Counted from the stretch's first letter, positions 1-8,153 are shown. The stretch is DNA of 24,900 nucleotides from VFBF01 sp964530695 (GCA_964530695.1 CAZGYQ010000050.1:1-24900); one strand, 5' to 3'. Notes: a model not told the origin generated them from the sequence alone. Translations and numbers: made by a program.

Positions 1-1273
1 CGATGGAGATCACGAGGCGCAGGTTCGCCTCGACCATTTCCTTCTTCGCCTGACGGGCCTCGCGCTCGCCCTTCTGCACGGCGTGCACGATGCGGCGGTA
101 TTCATCCACCGGCACGCCCATTTCCTGCGCGAGCATGGCGATCTCGCCGCGCAGGTCGGAGATGGCGTCCATCTCGTTCTTGACGAACGCCGCCCACTGC
201 TTGGACTTGGCCTCGGCCTTCTCCAGCCACTTCGGATCGAGTTCCGAACCGACATACGTCTCGATGAAGGAGCCGCGCGAGATGCCGTTGGCGTCCGCCA
301 ACCGCATCAGGCGGCCTTCGAGCGCGAGCAGCTTCTTGTTGATCGTGTAGAGCTGCTCGACGAGGCTTTCGATCCGCGCGTTGTTCAGCTTGAGCTTCTT
401 CAGCTCGTCGATGATCGTGTTCTGCAGCTCGTCGTAGCGGGCGGTCTGCGCGGCGGGGAGGCCCTTGCCCTTCAGGCGCCAGTCGAGGCGCTTGTCCTGC
501 AGTTTGCGGAATTCGCCGAAGCCTTCCGCGATCGCGTCGAGCGTGGCCATCACGCCTTCGCGCAGTTCCGCTTCCATCGCCGACATGGAGATGGCCGCTT
601 CGTCGTCGAAGTCGGCGTCTTCCTGGGCGGCGGCATCCGCCGGATCGACGTCGTCGGCCTCTTCGGTCGACTTCTCGGCTTCAGCGACCGCGGGCGCGGC
701 GGCGCCGGTTTCCGCGCCATAGGTGGCGTCGAGGTCGATGATGTCGCGCAGCAGGATCTGCTGCTTCTGCAGTTCGTCGCGCCACACCATGATGGCTTCA
801 AACGTCAGCGGGCTCTCGCAGAGACCGCGGATCATCGCGTCGCGGCCGGCCTCGATGCGCTTGGCGATGGCGATTTCGCCCTCGCGGGAGAGCAGCTCCA
901 CCGTGCCCATTTCGCGCAGGTACATGCGCACGGGATCGTCCGTGCGGTCGGCGTCCTCGCGCGTGTTGGTGACCATGGGCTTGGCCGGCTCGTCGCGGGC
1001 GACGACATCGCGGCTCTCGCTCGTCGTGGTCTCGGCTTCCTCTTCGGAGTCGACGACGTTGATGCCCATCTCCGAGAGCTGGGACATGGTGTCCTCGATC
1101 TGCTCGGACGTGAATTCCTCGCTCGGGAGAACCTTGTTCAGTTCCTCGTGCGTGACCCAGCCGCGCGCTTTCGCCGACTTGATCATCTTCTTCACGGCGG
1201 CGTCGTTGAGATCGAGAAGCGGCCCGTCGGCGGTTTCTTCCTTTTCCGGGGCTTTTTCTTCGGTCTTGCTCAT
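1..1273 (-). CDS. rpoD: RNA polymerase primary sigma factor RpoD, N-terminal 424 residues (runs off left edge)
   Basis: Primary sigma factor that directs RNA polymerase to housekeeping promoters. The translation starts MSKTEEKAPEKEE. Region 1.1 (about residues 20-75) contains DLNDAAVKKMIKSAKARG and TSEQIEDTMSQLSEMGINV. An acidic linker follows, then region 1.2 with DDPVRMYLREMGTVELLSREGE (about 110-130), a long acidic non-conserved region, and the start of region 2 (KKEMVEANLRLVIS) at the window edge. Regions 2.2 to 4 lie outside the window. The ATG at 1271-1273 is preceded by GGAGA at a suitable distance. The gene lies 60 bp downstream of dnaG on the same strand, the usual macromolecular-synthesis arrangement but without rpsU. 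What is seen is the sequence and gene order; the function is that of the family. Confidence 0.96.
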   Translation of the reverse strand, partial: MSKTEEKAPEKEETADGPLLDLNDAAVKKMIKSAKARGWVTHEELNKVLPSEEFTSEQIEDTMSQLSEMGINVVDSEEEAETTTSESRDVVARDEPAKPMVTNTREDADRTDDPVRMYLREMGTVELLSREGEIAIAKRIEAGRDAMIRGLCESPLTFEAIMVWRDELQKQQILLRDIIDLDATYGAETGAAAPAVAEAEKSTEEADDVDPADAAAQEDADFDDEAAISMSAMEAELREGVMATLDAIAEGFGEFRKLQDKRLDWRLKGKGLPAAQTARYDELQNTIIDELKKLKLNNARIESLVEQLYTINKKLLALEGRLMRLADANGISRGSFIETYVGSELDPKWLEKAEAKSKQWAAFVKNEMDAISDLRGEIAMLAQEMGVPVDEYRRIVHAVQKGEREARQAKKEMVEANLRLVISI

Positions 1274-1333
1274 GAGGCGCTACGTCTCCAGCGGAATTCA
1301 AAAATGGCGCGCCGTGGCGCGTGGATCAAATGG

Positions 1334-3364
1334 TCAGGCGGCGCGGTCGTCGGGCAGCGGTTCGTCGTCGTGCGGCTTGTCCGCCTTGCCGCGCAGGATC
1401 GCGGCCTCGCGCACGGAACGGCCGGAGCGCAGGAGATTCATCGCGGCCTCGAACGCTTCGGCGTCCGCATCGAAGTCCTTTCCGCGCATTTCCCTGTACT
1501 CTTCATCGACGAGCGGGGCGGTCACATCGAAGGCCAAGAGCGCCATCCAGTCCGCCTCGATCTCGTCTCGCGCCGCCAGTTCAGCGGCCGAAAGGGTTTC
1601 ACCAACGCCAAGACCCGCCGTGCCGGGAGCCCCGGCCGGCGGCGCGCCGGGCGACATCTCGCTGGCCGATTCCGGGACAATCCCGGCGCTCGGGCGGCTC
1701 TCACCGGTCTTTCTGACCATGGGCGGGGGCCACTGCGAGATCCGCGCCTGCGCGGTTTCCCATCCAGCGGCTAGCAAATGGTGGCTCAGGGCCTCGCGGT
1801 CAACCGTCTTCGACTCCGCCCAGAGGTCCAGGATCGCATGGCGGATCGCGTCCAGCTCCCGGTCATCGATGGCGAGCTGGGCGAACAGGTCGGCGCCGTG
1901 GACGAGGATGAAGGGGTAGTCGACCGGCTGGCGGACCATGTGCTCGACCCGGCGGTCCTGGCTCAGGCCGGCGATCCGCTTGAGGGCGTCGGTGGGCCGG
2001 GCGGGCGGCGGGCCCTTTTGCCAGCCGACCTTTCCGCCCTTGGCGCGCTTCTGATCCGGCGTCCATGGCGCGCGCGGGGCGGGGGCGAACAGCTTCCAGG
2101 CGCTGTCTGTCAGCGCGCGCAGGTACTGCTTCTTCGTTTCCTCGTGCGTGATGCGGCCGGCGGCCTCCATCAGGCGCTTTTTCAGGTCGGCGCGCGCCTC
2201 CGGCGTGTCGAGGTCGCGGCGGGACTTCTCACGTTCGAACAGGGCGTCCACGGCTGGACGCGCCTGCGCCAGCAGCGCCACGAGCGCCTCGCCCCCCGAT
2301 TTCCGGAACACGTCGTCGGGGTCGAGGCCGGGCGGCAGCACCGCGATGCGCACTGTCCGATCTGGCCCGAAATGGGGCAAGGCGAGTTCGAGCGCGCGAT
2401 CCGCCGCCCGCAGGCCCGCCGCGTCGCCGTCGAAGCACAGGATCGGTTCGGAGCCCGATCGCCACGCCAGCGCAAGCTGGTCCTCGGTCAGCGCCGTGCC
2501 CATCGGCGCCACCGCCGGCACGCCCGCGCGCTCGAACGCGGCGACGTCGAGATAGCCTTCCGCGACGACGAAGCCCGGGCCCTTGGTCTTCGCCAGCAGC
2601 TCGCGCGCCTCGCGGAGCCGGTAGAGCATCGCGCCCTTGTGGAAGATTTCGGTCTCGGGGGAGTTGAGATATTTCGCCGGCTCGTCCTTGGCGAGCGCGC
2701 GGCCGCCGAACGCGACGGTGCGTCCCTGACTGTCGGTGATCGGGAACAGGACGCGGTTGCGGAACACGTCGATCGCGCCGTTGCGCCCGCCTTCCTTGGC
2801 GAGACCGACGGCGATCAGTTCATCGCGGGTGAAGCCGTCCTTCGCGAGCGTGTCGAGCGCCCAGGTCCAGTTGTCCGGCGCAAGGCCGATGCCGAACTGC
2901 GCCCAGACGTCGGGGCCGAGATCACGTTTCTGCAGATACTCCCGCGCCGCGCGCCCCTCGGGACCGTGCAGCGCCTTGCGGTAAAGCTCGTCGGCGCGCG
3001 CCATCAGCTTCAGGAGGCGGCCGCGCCGGTCCATGGCCACACGCTCGCCGGGTGTGGATTCCGGCGGCTGCAGGCCCGCTTCCGATCCCAGCTTGTCGAT
3101 GGCTTCGACGAAGCTAAGGCCCTCGAGCTTCTGGCACAAGGTAAAGACGTCGCCGCTCTCGCCACACCCGAAGCACTTGAAGACGCCCTGGCGGTCACGG
3201 ATGTGGAACGAAGCGGATTTTTCGGTGTGGAAGGGGCACGGCGCCCAGTAGTCGCCGGCCTGCGGCTTCGACTTGCGCCGATCGAAGGTGAGCCGTTTGC
3301 TCGCATAATCCGCGATCGAGGTGCGCTCGCGGACCTGCTTCACATACCAATCCGGGCGCCTCAT
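1334..3364 (-). CDS. dnaG: DNA primase DnaG
   Basis: Makes the RNA primers for replication at the fork, working with the DnaB helicase. The protein is 676 aa. The N-terminal CHC2-type zinc finger shows CPFH (C43, H46) and CFGC (C64, C67). The catalytic core and Toprim domain follow, with the acidic motifs EGYLDV (269-274) and FDGDAAG (311-317). The C-terminal helicase-interaction part comes after a Pro/Ala-rich linker at roughly 540-585. The start ATG is preceded by GGAGGAC about 9 nt upstream. The gene is followed by rpoD after 60 bp and is probably co-transcribed with it. Length and motifs are ordinary for the family. Confidence 0.97.
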   Translation of the reverse strand: MRRPDWYVKQVRERTSIADYASKRLTFDRRKSKPQAGDYWAPCPFHTEKSASFHIRDRQGVFKCFGCGESGDVFTLCQKLEGLSFVEAIDKLGSEAGLQPPESTPGERVAMDRRGRLLKLMARADELYRKALHGPEGRAAREYLQKRDLGPDVWAQFGIGLAPDNWTWALDTLAKDGFTRDELIAVGLAKEGGRNGAIDVFRNRVLFPITDSQGRTVAFGGRALAKDEPAKYLNSPETEIFHKGAMLYRLREARELLAKTKGPGFVVAEGYLDVAAFERAGVPAVAPMGTALTEDQLALAWRSGSEPILCFDGDAAGLRAADRALELALPHFGPDRTVRIAVLPPGLDPDDVFRKSGGEALVALLAQARPAVDALFEREKSRRDLDTPEARADLKKRLMEAAGRITHEETKKQYLRALTDSAWKLFAPAPRAPWTPDQKRAKGGKVGWQKGPPPARPTDALKRIAGLSQDRRVEHMVRQPVDYPFILVHGADLFAQLAIDDRELDAIRHAILDLWAESKTVDREALSHHLLAAGWETAQARISQWPPPMVRKTGESRPSAGIVPESASEMSPGAPPAGAPGTAGLGVGETLSAAELAARDEIEADWMALLAFDVTAPLVDEEYREMRGKDFDADAEAFEAAMNLLRSGRSVREAAILRGKADKPHDDEPLPDDRAA

Positions 3365-3453
3365 GCGGCGTTTGTCCTCCGAGCTTCAAGCTGGAAGGTA
3401 AGCGATTCGCGGCCGATTCGTTGCGCAGGCGGAATTTCAGGCGTCAGGAAAAT

Positions 3454-3483
3454 GCAAAACGCCGACGCTCCAGGCGCCGGCGT
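3454..3483 (-). terminator. Rho-independent terminator of the mlaA-mlaC operon
   Basis: Read on the minus strand, ACGCCGGCGC pairs with GCGTCGGCGT around a 5-nt loop (one G.U pair), followed by TTTTGCATTTTCC. It lies 25 bp past the mlaC stop and before dnaG, so it should separate mla transcripts from dnaG-rpoD. Confidence 0.85.
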
Positions 3484-3508
3484 GTGAGCAACCTGTGGAT
3501 GACTACCG

Positions 3509-4189
3509 TCAGGCGCGACGCCCGGCCTGGCGCGCCGCGATGCGCGCGCGCATGTCGGCGGTCTGCTGGCGGACGGCGGCGATCAGGGCTCGCACGTCGC
3601 CGCGGGCGCCGAGGATGTTGGCGAAGTCGCGCTGCTGGCGCTGCGCCAGCCAGACCTCGTTGCGGTCGAGCACGAGCGACACATCCACGACCTTCCACGC
3701 CTGTCCGCGCTTCACGATGCGCCACTGCACCGGCATGGCCTGTGTGGCGCCGCGCGGCGTGATCGTCGATTTCACGACTACGTCGCGTCCGGGGACCCGG
3801 TCGATCGAGCCTGTGACGCGCACCTCGTTGCCGCGGAACTGGTCGAGCTGGTCTTCGTAGACCGCGACCGAGTAGTCCATGAACACCTGCTGCCATTCCT
3901 GGTTCAGCGCGGGGTTGGCGCGGAGCTGGCCGGCGGCGTTCGCGCCGAGAACGAAGTTCGAGATGCTCGGCACGTCGGCGAAACGCTGCATCAGCATGCG
4001 GAAGCGCGCCTGCCGGTCCACGGAGGTAAGCGTGCGGTCGGACAGGGTGGCGAGCGCCTGATTGGCGTTCTGGGCGACGTACTGTTCCGCGATCGGGTCG
4101 GCGGCCGAAACCGGCGGCGTAAAGGTCGCGGCCAGCGCAACGGCCGCTGTCACTGCGGAAAACGTCGAGAAGAGGCGACGAGAGATCAC
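3509..4189 (-). CDS. mlaC: MlaC-type phospholipid-binding periplasmic protein
   Basis: Periplasmic carrier of the Mla phospholipid transport system (MlaC/Ttg2D family). It is known to ferry phospholipid between the outer-membrane MlaA complex and the inner-membrane MlaFEDB transporter. The protein is 226 aa with a cleavable signal peptide ending near VSAADP (about residue 29). The family pattern is visible: RFRMLMQRFADVPSISNFVLG, then EWQQVFMDYSVAVYEDQL, a beta region VRVTGSIDRVPGRDVVVKSTI, and PVQWRIVKRGQAWKVVDVSL. The start is GTG, 2 bp after the mlaA stop, so the two are co-translated. The inner-membrane genes mlaDEF are not in this window. The terminator at 3454-3483 follows. Confidence 0.88.
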   Translation of the reverse strand: MISRRLFSTFSAVTAAVALAATFTPPVSAADPIAEQYVAQNANQALATLSDRTLTSVDRQARFRMLMQRFADVPSISNFVLGANAAGQLRANPALNQEWQQVFMDYSVAVYEDQLDQFRGNEVRVTGSIDRVPGRDVVVKSTITPRGATQAMPVQWRIVKRGQAWKVVDVSLVLDRNEVWLAQRQQRDFANILGARGDVRALIAAVRQQTADMRARIAARQAGRRA

Positions 4190-4191
4190 GG

Positions 4192-5043
4192 TCAGTTCCC
4201 CTGTGGTGCAATAGGCGGTGCAATAGGCGGTGCGGCGGGCGCCGTTTCGGACGACGTTTCGGACGGCGGCGGGTCGGGCGATGGCGTTTCCCCCGGAGGC
4301 GCGCCTTCGCCCGACTTTGGGTCAGATGGTATTTCTTCGAATTCAGGCAAGTCCTGGACGTTTGTTTGTCCGTTGCGGACTGCGGATTCCCGCAGGATCG
4401 AATAGGTCGTGCGCACGGACACGTACGGGTCGATCGACGTCTCGCGCAGGCTCTGGACCGCATCGAGCGCGCCCTCGCGGGCGTCGACCGCGCTGATCGC
4501 CGCCCGGCTGACGCGGAACGCGTCGTCGCCGTCGAACTGGGCGTAGGTGATGGGGTTGAGCGCCACATCCGTCGCCGAGCCCACGGCGTCGCGGACGGAG
4601 GACGGGCCCAGCAAAGGCAGCACGAGGTAGGGACCGGGGCCGACGCCCCAGCGCCCGAGCGTCTGCCCGAAGTCCTCGCTGTGTCTTTCCAGCCCGATCG
4701 TCGAGGCGACATCGAAAATGCCGGCGACGCCGATGGTGGAGTTGATGCCGAAGCGCGCCACGGTCGTCCCGGCGCGCACGGGGGCCGCCTGCAGGACATC
4801 GTTGGCGAACACCACAGGCGCCTTGAGATTGGAGAGCACGTTGCCGACGCCCTCGCGGACCCGGGCGGGCGTCACCGCCCGGTAGCCGCGCGCGACCGGT
4901 TCCAGCGCGTGCTTATCCACAGCGTCATTGAACGCGTACATCGAACGGTTGAACTTCTCGAATGGATCGCTCGCGGCTTCCTGCGCGTGCGCCTGCGCGG
5001 CTGCGCCGACCGTCAGCGCGGCCAATACGATGTGCATGCGCAT
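4192..5043 (-). CDS. mlaA: MlaA/VacJ family outer-membrane protein, without a lipobox
   Basis: Family role: an outer-membrane ring that removes mislocalised phospholipids from the outer leaflet and passes them to MlaC. The 283-aa product shows the VacJ core: DPFEKFNRSMYAFNDAVDK, GVGNVLSNLKAPVVFANDVLQ, GIFDVAST, EDFGQTLGRWGVGPGPYLVLPLLGPS and NPITY. I chose the ATG at 5043 because GGAGGG lies 7 nt upstream and a signal peptide follows at once (cleavage near AHA/QEA, residue 20). A longer reading from 5079 has no such support. Unlike E. coli MlaA there is no lipobox cysteine, so it may not be lipidated. The C-terminus is a Pro/Ser/Glu-rich tail containing a 12-bp tandem duplication (near 4206-4229, giving IAPPIAPP). 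It is the first gene of an operon with mlaC. Confidence 0.9.
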   Translation of the reverse strand: MRMHIVLAALTVGAAAQAHAQEAASDPFEKFNRSMYAFNDAVDKHALEPVARGYRAVTPARVREGVGNVLSNLKAPVVFANDVLQAAPVRAGTTVARFGINSTIGVAGIFDVASTIGLERHSEDFGQTLGRWGVGPGPYLVLPLLGPSSVRDAVGSATDVALNPITYAQFDGDDAFRVSRAAISAVDAREGALDAVQSLRETSIDPYVSVRTTYSILRESAVRNGQTNVQDLPEFEEIPSDPKSGEGAPPGETPSPDPPPSETSSETAPAAPPIAPPIAPQGN

Positions 5044-5105
5044 CAAGCGACCCTCCGCTACGGCCAGATATGGCGGCAACGGGGTTAATCAACCCTTTTG
5101 TCGCT

Positions 5106-5135
5106 TTGCAGATACCTTCAACTGTGTCATATAAA
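5106..5135 (+). promoter_or_regulatory. Candidate promoter of the sahR-like/met operon
   Basis: A TTGCAG (5106-5111) and TATAAA (5130-5135) pair spaced 18 bp apart. The -10 element lies inside the palindrome at 5129-5148, the classical position for repressor occlusion. Predicted by eye only. Confidence 0.4.
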
Positions 5136-5148
5136 GATATGTTTATAT
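5129..5148. promoter_or_regulatory. AT-rich palindromic operator, likely SahR-type box
   Basis: A 20-bp near-perfect palindrome with arms ATATAAAGAT and ATGTTTATAT (nine of ten pairs), in an otherwise GC-rich genome. It stands just upstream of an ArsR/methyltransferase regulator and its met operon. From memory it resembles the operator type described for SahR regulators of methionine metabolism, but I could not check it. It could also act on the divergent mlaA gene. Confidence 0.65.
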
Positions 5149-5186
5149 CTCCAACCCTGCCGGGCGACCGGGCGAGCGCGGCCCGG

Positions 5187-6134
5187 ATGGTCGCGGCGTT
5201 GCGAGGGGCGGGGGAACAGACCCGGCTGCGGGCGCTGGCGCTGCTCGCGCGCGGGGAGCTTTCAGTGGGAGAGCTGGCCGTGGCGCTCGGGCAGAGCCAG
5301 CCGCGGATCAGCCGTCACCTGCGCCTCCTCACGGAGAGCGGCCTCGTGGAGCGCATACCGGAAGGGGCTTGGGTCTTCTACCGCATCGCCGCCGAGGGCT
5401 CGCCCGAGCGAAGCCTCGTGGACGCCATCGTCGGCATGCTCGACGCCGCGGAGCCGGAGCTGGCGCGCGACGCCGAGCGGCTCGCGGAGATCCGCCAAAC
5501 CCGGGCGGACGCCGCCGCCGCCTATTTCGCCGCCAACGCCGAGGACTGGGAGCGGCTGCAGAACCTGCATCTGCCGGAAGAGGACATCGAGTCCGCCATG
5601 CGCGCCGCCGCCGGCGCGGGGCCGTTCGACTTCATGGTCGATGTGGGCGTCGGGCAGGGACGCATGATCGAGGCGTTCGCAGACCGCGTACGCCGCGCCG
5701 AGGGTTTCGACACGAGCCGGCAGATGCTTGCGGTCGCGCGCGCGGCGCTCTCGCGCCTGCCGGACGGCAAGGCGACGGTGCGCTTCGGCGATGTCTACGA
5801 GCCGCCCGTGGCGGCGGGCTCCGCCGATCTCGTGACCATCCATCAGGTGCTGCATTTCCTGCCAGATCCCGGTCGCGCGGTGATGGAGGCGGCGCGGCTG
5901 CTGAAGCCGGGCGGTCGTCTGGTGATCGCGGACTTCGCGCCGCACGGACATGAATTCCTGCGCGAGAAACATGCGCACCGGCGTCTCGGGTTTTCGGATT
6001 CCGAAATGGCTCTGTGGTGCGCCGCCGCCGGCGTGCCGAAGCTGAAGGCGACGACATTGAAGGGCTGCGAACCCGGCGCGCTCACGGTGAAGATTTGGGC
6101 GGGCGATCACGCCGCTCCGGAGGTTGCGCGATGA
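5187..6134 (+). CDS. ArsR-family regulator fused to SAM-dependent methyltransferase fold (SahR-like)
   Basis: The N-terminus is an ArsR winged helix (ALRGAGEQTRLRALALLARGELS, then GQSQPRISRHLRLLTESGLVE, the recognition helix, about residues 25-50). The C-terminal two-thirds is a class I methyltransferase fold with glycine motif VDVGVGQGRM, the motif DLVTIHQVLHFLPDP and LKPGGRLVIADF. Proteins of this architecture next to met genes belong to the SahR-type group, thought to sense S-adenosylhomocysteine and control methionine/SAM recycling. That role is inferred here from architecture and neighbours. The stop overlaps metF (ATGA). Start choice: ATG 5139 lies inside the palindrome and upstream of the expected transcript start, so I prefer ATG 5187 (315 aa). 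Neither has a strong Shine-Dalgarno sequence, so the extra 16 N-terminal residues remain possible. Confidence 0.85.
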   Translation: MVAALRGAGEQTRLRALALLARGELSVGELAVALGQSQPRISRHLRLLTESGLVERIPEGAWVFYRIAAEGSPERSLVDAIVGMLDAAEPELARDAERLAEIRQTRADAAAAYFAANAEDWERLQNLHLPEEDIESAMRAAAGAGPFDFMVDVGVGQGRMIEAFADRVRRAEGFDTSRQMLAVARAALSRLPDGKATVRFGDVYEPPVAAGSADLVTIHQVLHFLPDPGRAVMEAARLLKPGGRLVIADFAPHGHEFLREKHAHRRLGFSDSEMALWCAAAGVPKLKATTLKGCEPGALTVKIWAGDHAAPEVAR

Positions 6135-7066
6135 CCGCATTGCAGAGAAGCCAACCCGTGCAGGCGGTGTTCGACGCCGCCGCCTCGCGCCTTGGCCGCG
6201 CCGGCGGCCCGCGCGTGTCGTTCGAGTTCTTCCCCCCGAAGACCGACAAGCTAGAAGAGCAGCTCTGGCAGGTGATCCGCCGGCTCGAGCCGCTGGCGCC
6301 GAGCTTCGTTTCCGTCACTTACGGCGCGGGCGGCTCCACGCGCGACCGCACGCACCGCACGGTGTCGCGGATCGTCGAGGAAACCTCGCTGAAACCCGCC
6401 GCGCACCTCACCTGCGTCGCCGCCTCGCGCGGCGAGGTCGACGACGTGATGCGCGCCTATTGGGATGCGGGCGTGCGCCACATCGTGGCGCTGCGCGGCG
6501 ATCCGCAGGGCGGGGCGGGCGCAGCGTACGAGCCGCATCCTGAGGGGTACGCTTACGCCGCCGATCTCGTCGCCGGCGCGCGCGCGATCGCACCGTTCGA
6601 GGTGTCGGTTGCGGTGTACGCCGACAAGCACCCCGACAGCGAAAACTGGCAGACAGAGATCGACAACTTCAAGCGCAAGATCGACGCCGGCGCGACGCGC
6701 GGCATCTCGAACTTCTTCGTCGACGCCGATTCCTTCCTGCGCCTTCGGGACCGTCTTGCGAATGCGGGAATTGCGGCCCCGATCGTGCCGGGCGTGATGC
6801 CGGTGTCCAATTTCAACGGCTTCAAGCGCATGGCTGGCGTCGGGGGCGTCTACGTGCCGGAGTGGTTCGCCGACATTTTCGAAGGTCTCGACGACGACCC
6901 CGAAACGCGGCTGCTCGTCGCCGCTGCGACCACTGGCGAACTCTGCGCCCGTCTCGCGGCGGAGGGCGTCGAGGATTTCCACTTCTACACGCTCAACCGC
7001 GCCGAACTCACGCTCGCCATCTGCCGCATGCTCGGCGTCAAGGCGCAGAAGGAAGTCGTTCAATGA
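6131..7066 (+). CDS. metF: 5,10-methylenetetrahydrofolate reductase MetF
   Basis: FAD enzyme that reduces methylene-THF to methyl-THF, the methyl donor for MetH encoded next door. The product is 311 aa. It shows FEFFPPK (catalytic Glu32), TYGAGGSTRDRTH (64-75), the FAD-contact LRGDPQGG (Asp124), and AVYADKHPDSENW in place of the more usual YPExHPE. The TIM-barrel continues to HFYTLNRAEL near the C-terminus, a family signature. Oddity: in E. coli MetF, Gln183 of ITQFFFD binds the folate ring, and here the aligned residue is Asn194 (GISNFFVD). The start overlaps the regulator stop (ATGA) and the stop overlaps metH1 (ATGA), so translation of the three is coupled. Confidence 0.95.
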   Translation: MTALQRSQPVQAVFDAAASRLGRAGGPRVSFEFFPPKTDKLEEQLWQVIRRLEPLAPSFVSVTYGAGGSTRDRTHRTVSRIVEETSLKPAAHLTCVAASRGEVDDVMRAYWDAGVRHIVALRGDPQGGAGAAYEPHPEGYAYAADLVAGARAIAPFEVSVAVYADKHPDSENWQTEIDNFKRKIDAGATRGISNFFVDADSFLRLRDRLANAGIAAPIVPGVMPVSNFNGFKRMAGVGGVYVPEWFADIFEGLDDDPETRLLVAAATTGELCARLAAEGVEDFHFYTLNRAELTLAICRMLGVKAQKEVVQ

Positions 7067-8124
7067 ACCGGAAAGAGCGCTTCGCCGCGCTGGAGCAGAT
7101 CGCCGCCGAACGCATCGTCATTCTCGACGGCGCCTGGGGATCGATGATCCAGAACTATGATCTCACCGAAGAGGATTTCCGCGGCGACCGTTTCGTGGCG
7201 CACAATCGCCCGCTCAAGGGCAACAACGATTTGCTCGTGCTGACGCGGCCCGACATCATCCGCGAGATCCACGACCAGTATCTCGACGCCGGCGCGGACA
7301 TCACGTCGACGAACACGTTTTCCGGCACCACGATCGCGCAGGCCGACTACGCGCTTGAAGGCGCCGTCGACGACATCAATATCGCCGCCGCCCGCATTGC
7401 GCGCGAGGCCTGCGATGCGCTCACGGCCAAGGACGGCCGCGTGCGCTGCGTCGCCGGCGCCATCGGGCCCACGAACAAGACGCTCTCGCTCTCGCCGGAC
7501 GTGAACGATCCGGCGCGACGGGATGTGACGTTCGAGGAGGTCGCCGCCGCCTACAAGCAGCAGGCGCGGGGGCTCGTCGAAGGCGGCGCCGACATCATCC
7601 TCATCGAGACCATTTTCGATACGCTCAACGCCAAGGCCGCGATCTACGGCGTGGAGGAGTTCTTCGACGAGATCGGAGAACGCCTGCCGATCATGATTTC
7701 CGGCACGATCACCGACCTCTCCGGACGCACGCTTTCCGGGCAGACGGTGGAAGCGTTCTGGCATTCGGTGCGCCACGCCAGTCCGTGGAGCGTGGGGCTC
7801 AACTGCGCGCTGGGGCCGAAGGACATGGACGCGCACATCCGCTCGCTCGCGCGCGCCGCCAACGTGCGTGTCAGCGCCTACCCGAACGCAGGGCTGCCCA
7901 ACGCCATGGGCGGCTACGACGAAGGCCCGCACGACATGGTGCGCATCATGGAGCCGTGGGCGGCGCAGGGCGTGGTCAATCTCGTCGGCGGCTGCTGCGG
8001 CACGACGCCCGCGCACATCCGCGCCATCGCCGATGCGGTGAAAGGCAAGAGCCCGCGCAAGACGTGGGTCTGCGAGCCGGTGATGCGGTTGAGCGGGCTT
8101 GAGCCGTTTACGGCAGCGGCGTGA
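7063..8124 (+). CDS. metH: Methionine synthase part 1: homocysteine S-methyltransferase module (split MetH)
   Basis: Binds and activates homocysteine through zinc. The zinc cysteines are visible: C248 (GLNCALGP) and C311-C312 (GGCCGTTPAHIRAI). The 353-aa product begins ERFAALEQIAAERIVILDGAWGSMIQ. It ends RLSGLEPFTAAA, exactly where full-length MetH would pass through a linker into its folate domain. It is therefore a natural split at the domain boundary and not a truncation of a domain. The other half is encoded at 9061-11712 after two unrelated genes. Both halves would have to assemble or work in trans with the corrinoid carried by part 2. Split MetH is known in alphaproteobacteria. Confidence 0.94.
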   Translation: MNRKERFAALEQIAAERIVILDGAWGSMIQNYDLTEEDFRGDRFVAHNRPLKGNNDLLVLTRPDIIREIHDQYLDAGADITSTNTFSGTTIAQADYALEGAVDDINIAAARIAREACDALTAKDGRVRCVAGAIGPTNKTLSLSPDVNDPARRDVTFEEVAAAYKQQARGLVEGGADIILIETIFDTLNAKAAIYGVEEFFDEIGERLPIMISGTITDLSGRTLSGQTVEAFWHSVRHASPWSVGLNCALGPKDMDAHIRSLARAANVRVSAYPNAGLPNAMGGYDEGPHDMVRIMEPWAAQGVVNLVGGCCGTTPAHIRAIADAVKGKSPRKTWVCEPVMRLSGLEPFTAAA

Positions 8125-8130
8125 CAGATA

Positions 8131-8144
8131 CCCCCCTAGGGGGG
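8131..8144. promoter_or_regulatory. Perfect C6TAG6 palindrome ahead of the PIN cassette
   Basis: CCCCCCTAGGGGGG lies 6 bp after the metH1 stop and 9 nt before the ATG of the next gene. The G run may double as that gene's Shine-Dalgarno sequence. The flanks (GATA on the left, CAT on the right) make it resemble the C-tract/G-tract operators of CsoR/RcnR/FrmR-family repressors, or it may be the autoregulatory operator of the cassette. Function not shown. Confidence 0.45.
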
Positions 8145-8153
8145 CATTGACTT

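Noticed and set aside
83..3487. Long open frames on the plus strand across rpoD and dnaG
   Set aside because: They are antisense shadows produced by high GC and codon bias. They carry low-complexity Arg/Leu/Val-rich sequence and the minus strand has clear rpoD and dnaG motifs.
3444..4799. Minus-strand frame spanning mlaC and mlaA
   Set aside because: The translation is Arg/Ser/Pro-rich noise in a different frame. MlaA and MlaC in the correct frames are unmistakable.
5139..5186. ATG 5139 as the certain start of the SahR-like regulator
   Set aside because: It lies inside the palindrome and just past the candidate -10 box, so it would leave no leader. It is kept only as an alternative.
8005..8124. 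Truncation or frameshift of metH part 1
   Set aside because: The end falls at the natural domain boundary with a proper stop. All zinc ligands and the C-terminal motif are intact, and part 2 starts cleanly at the next domain.
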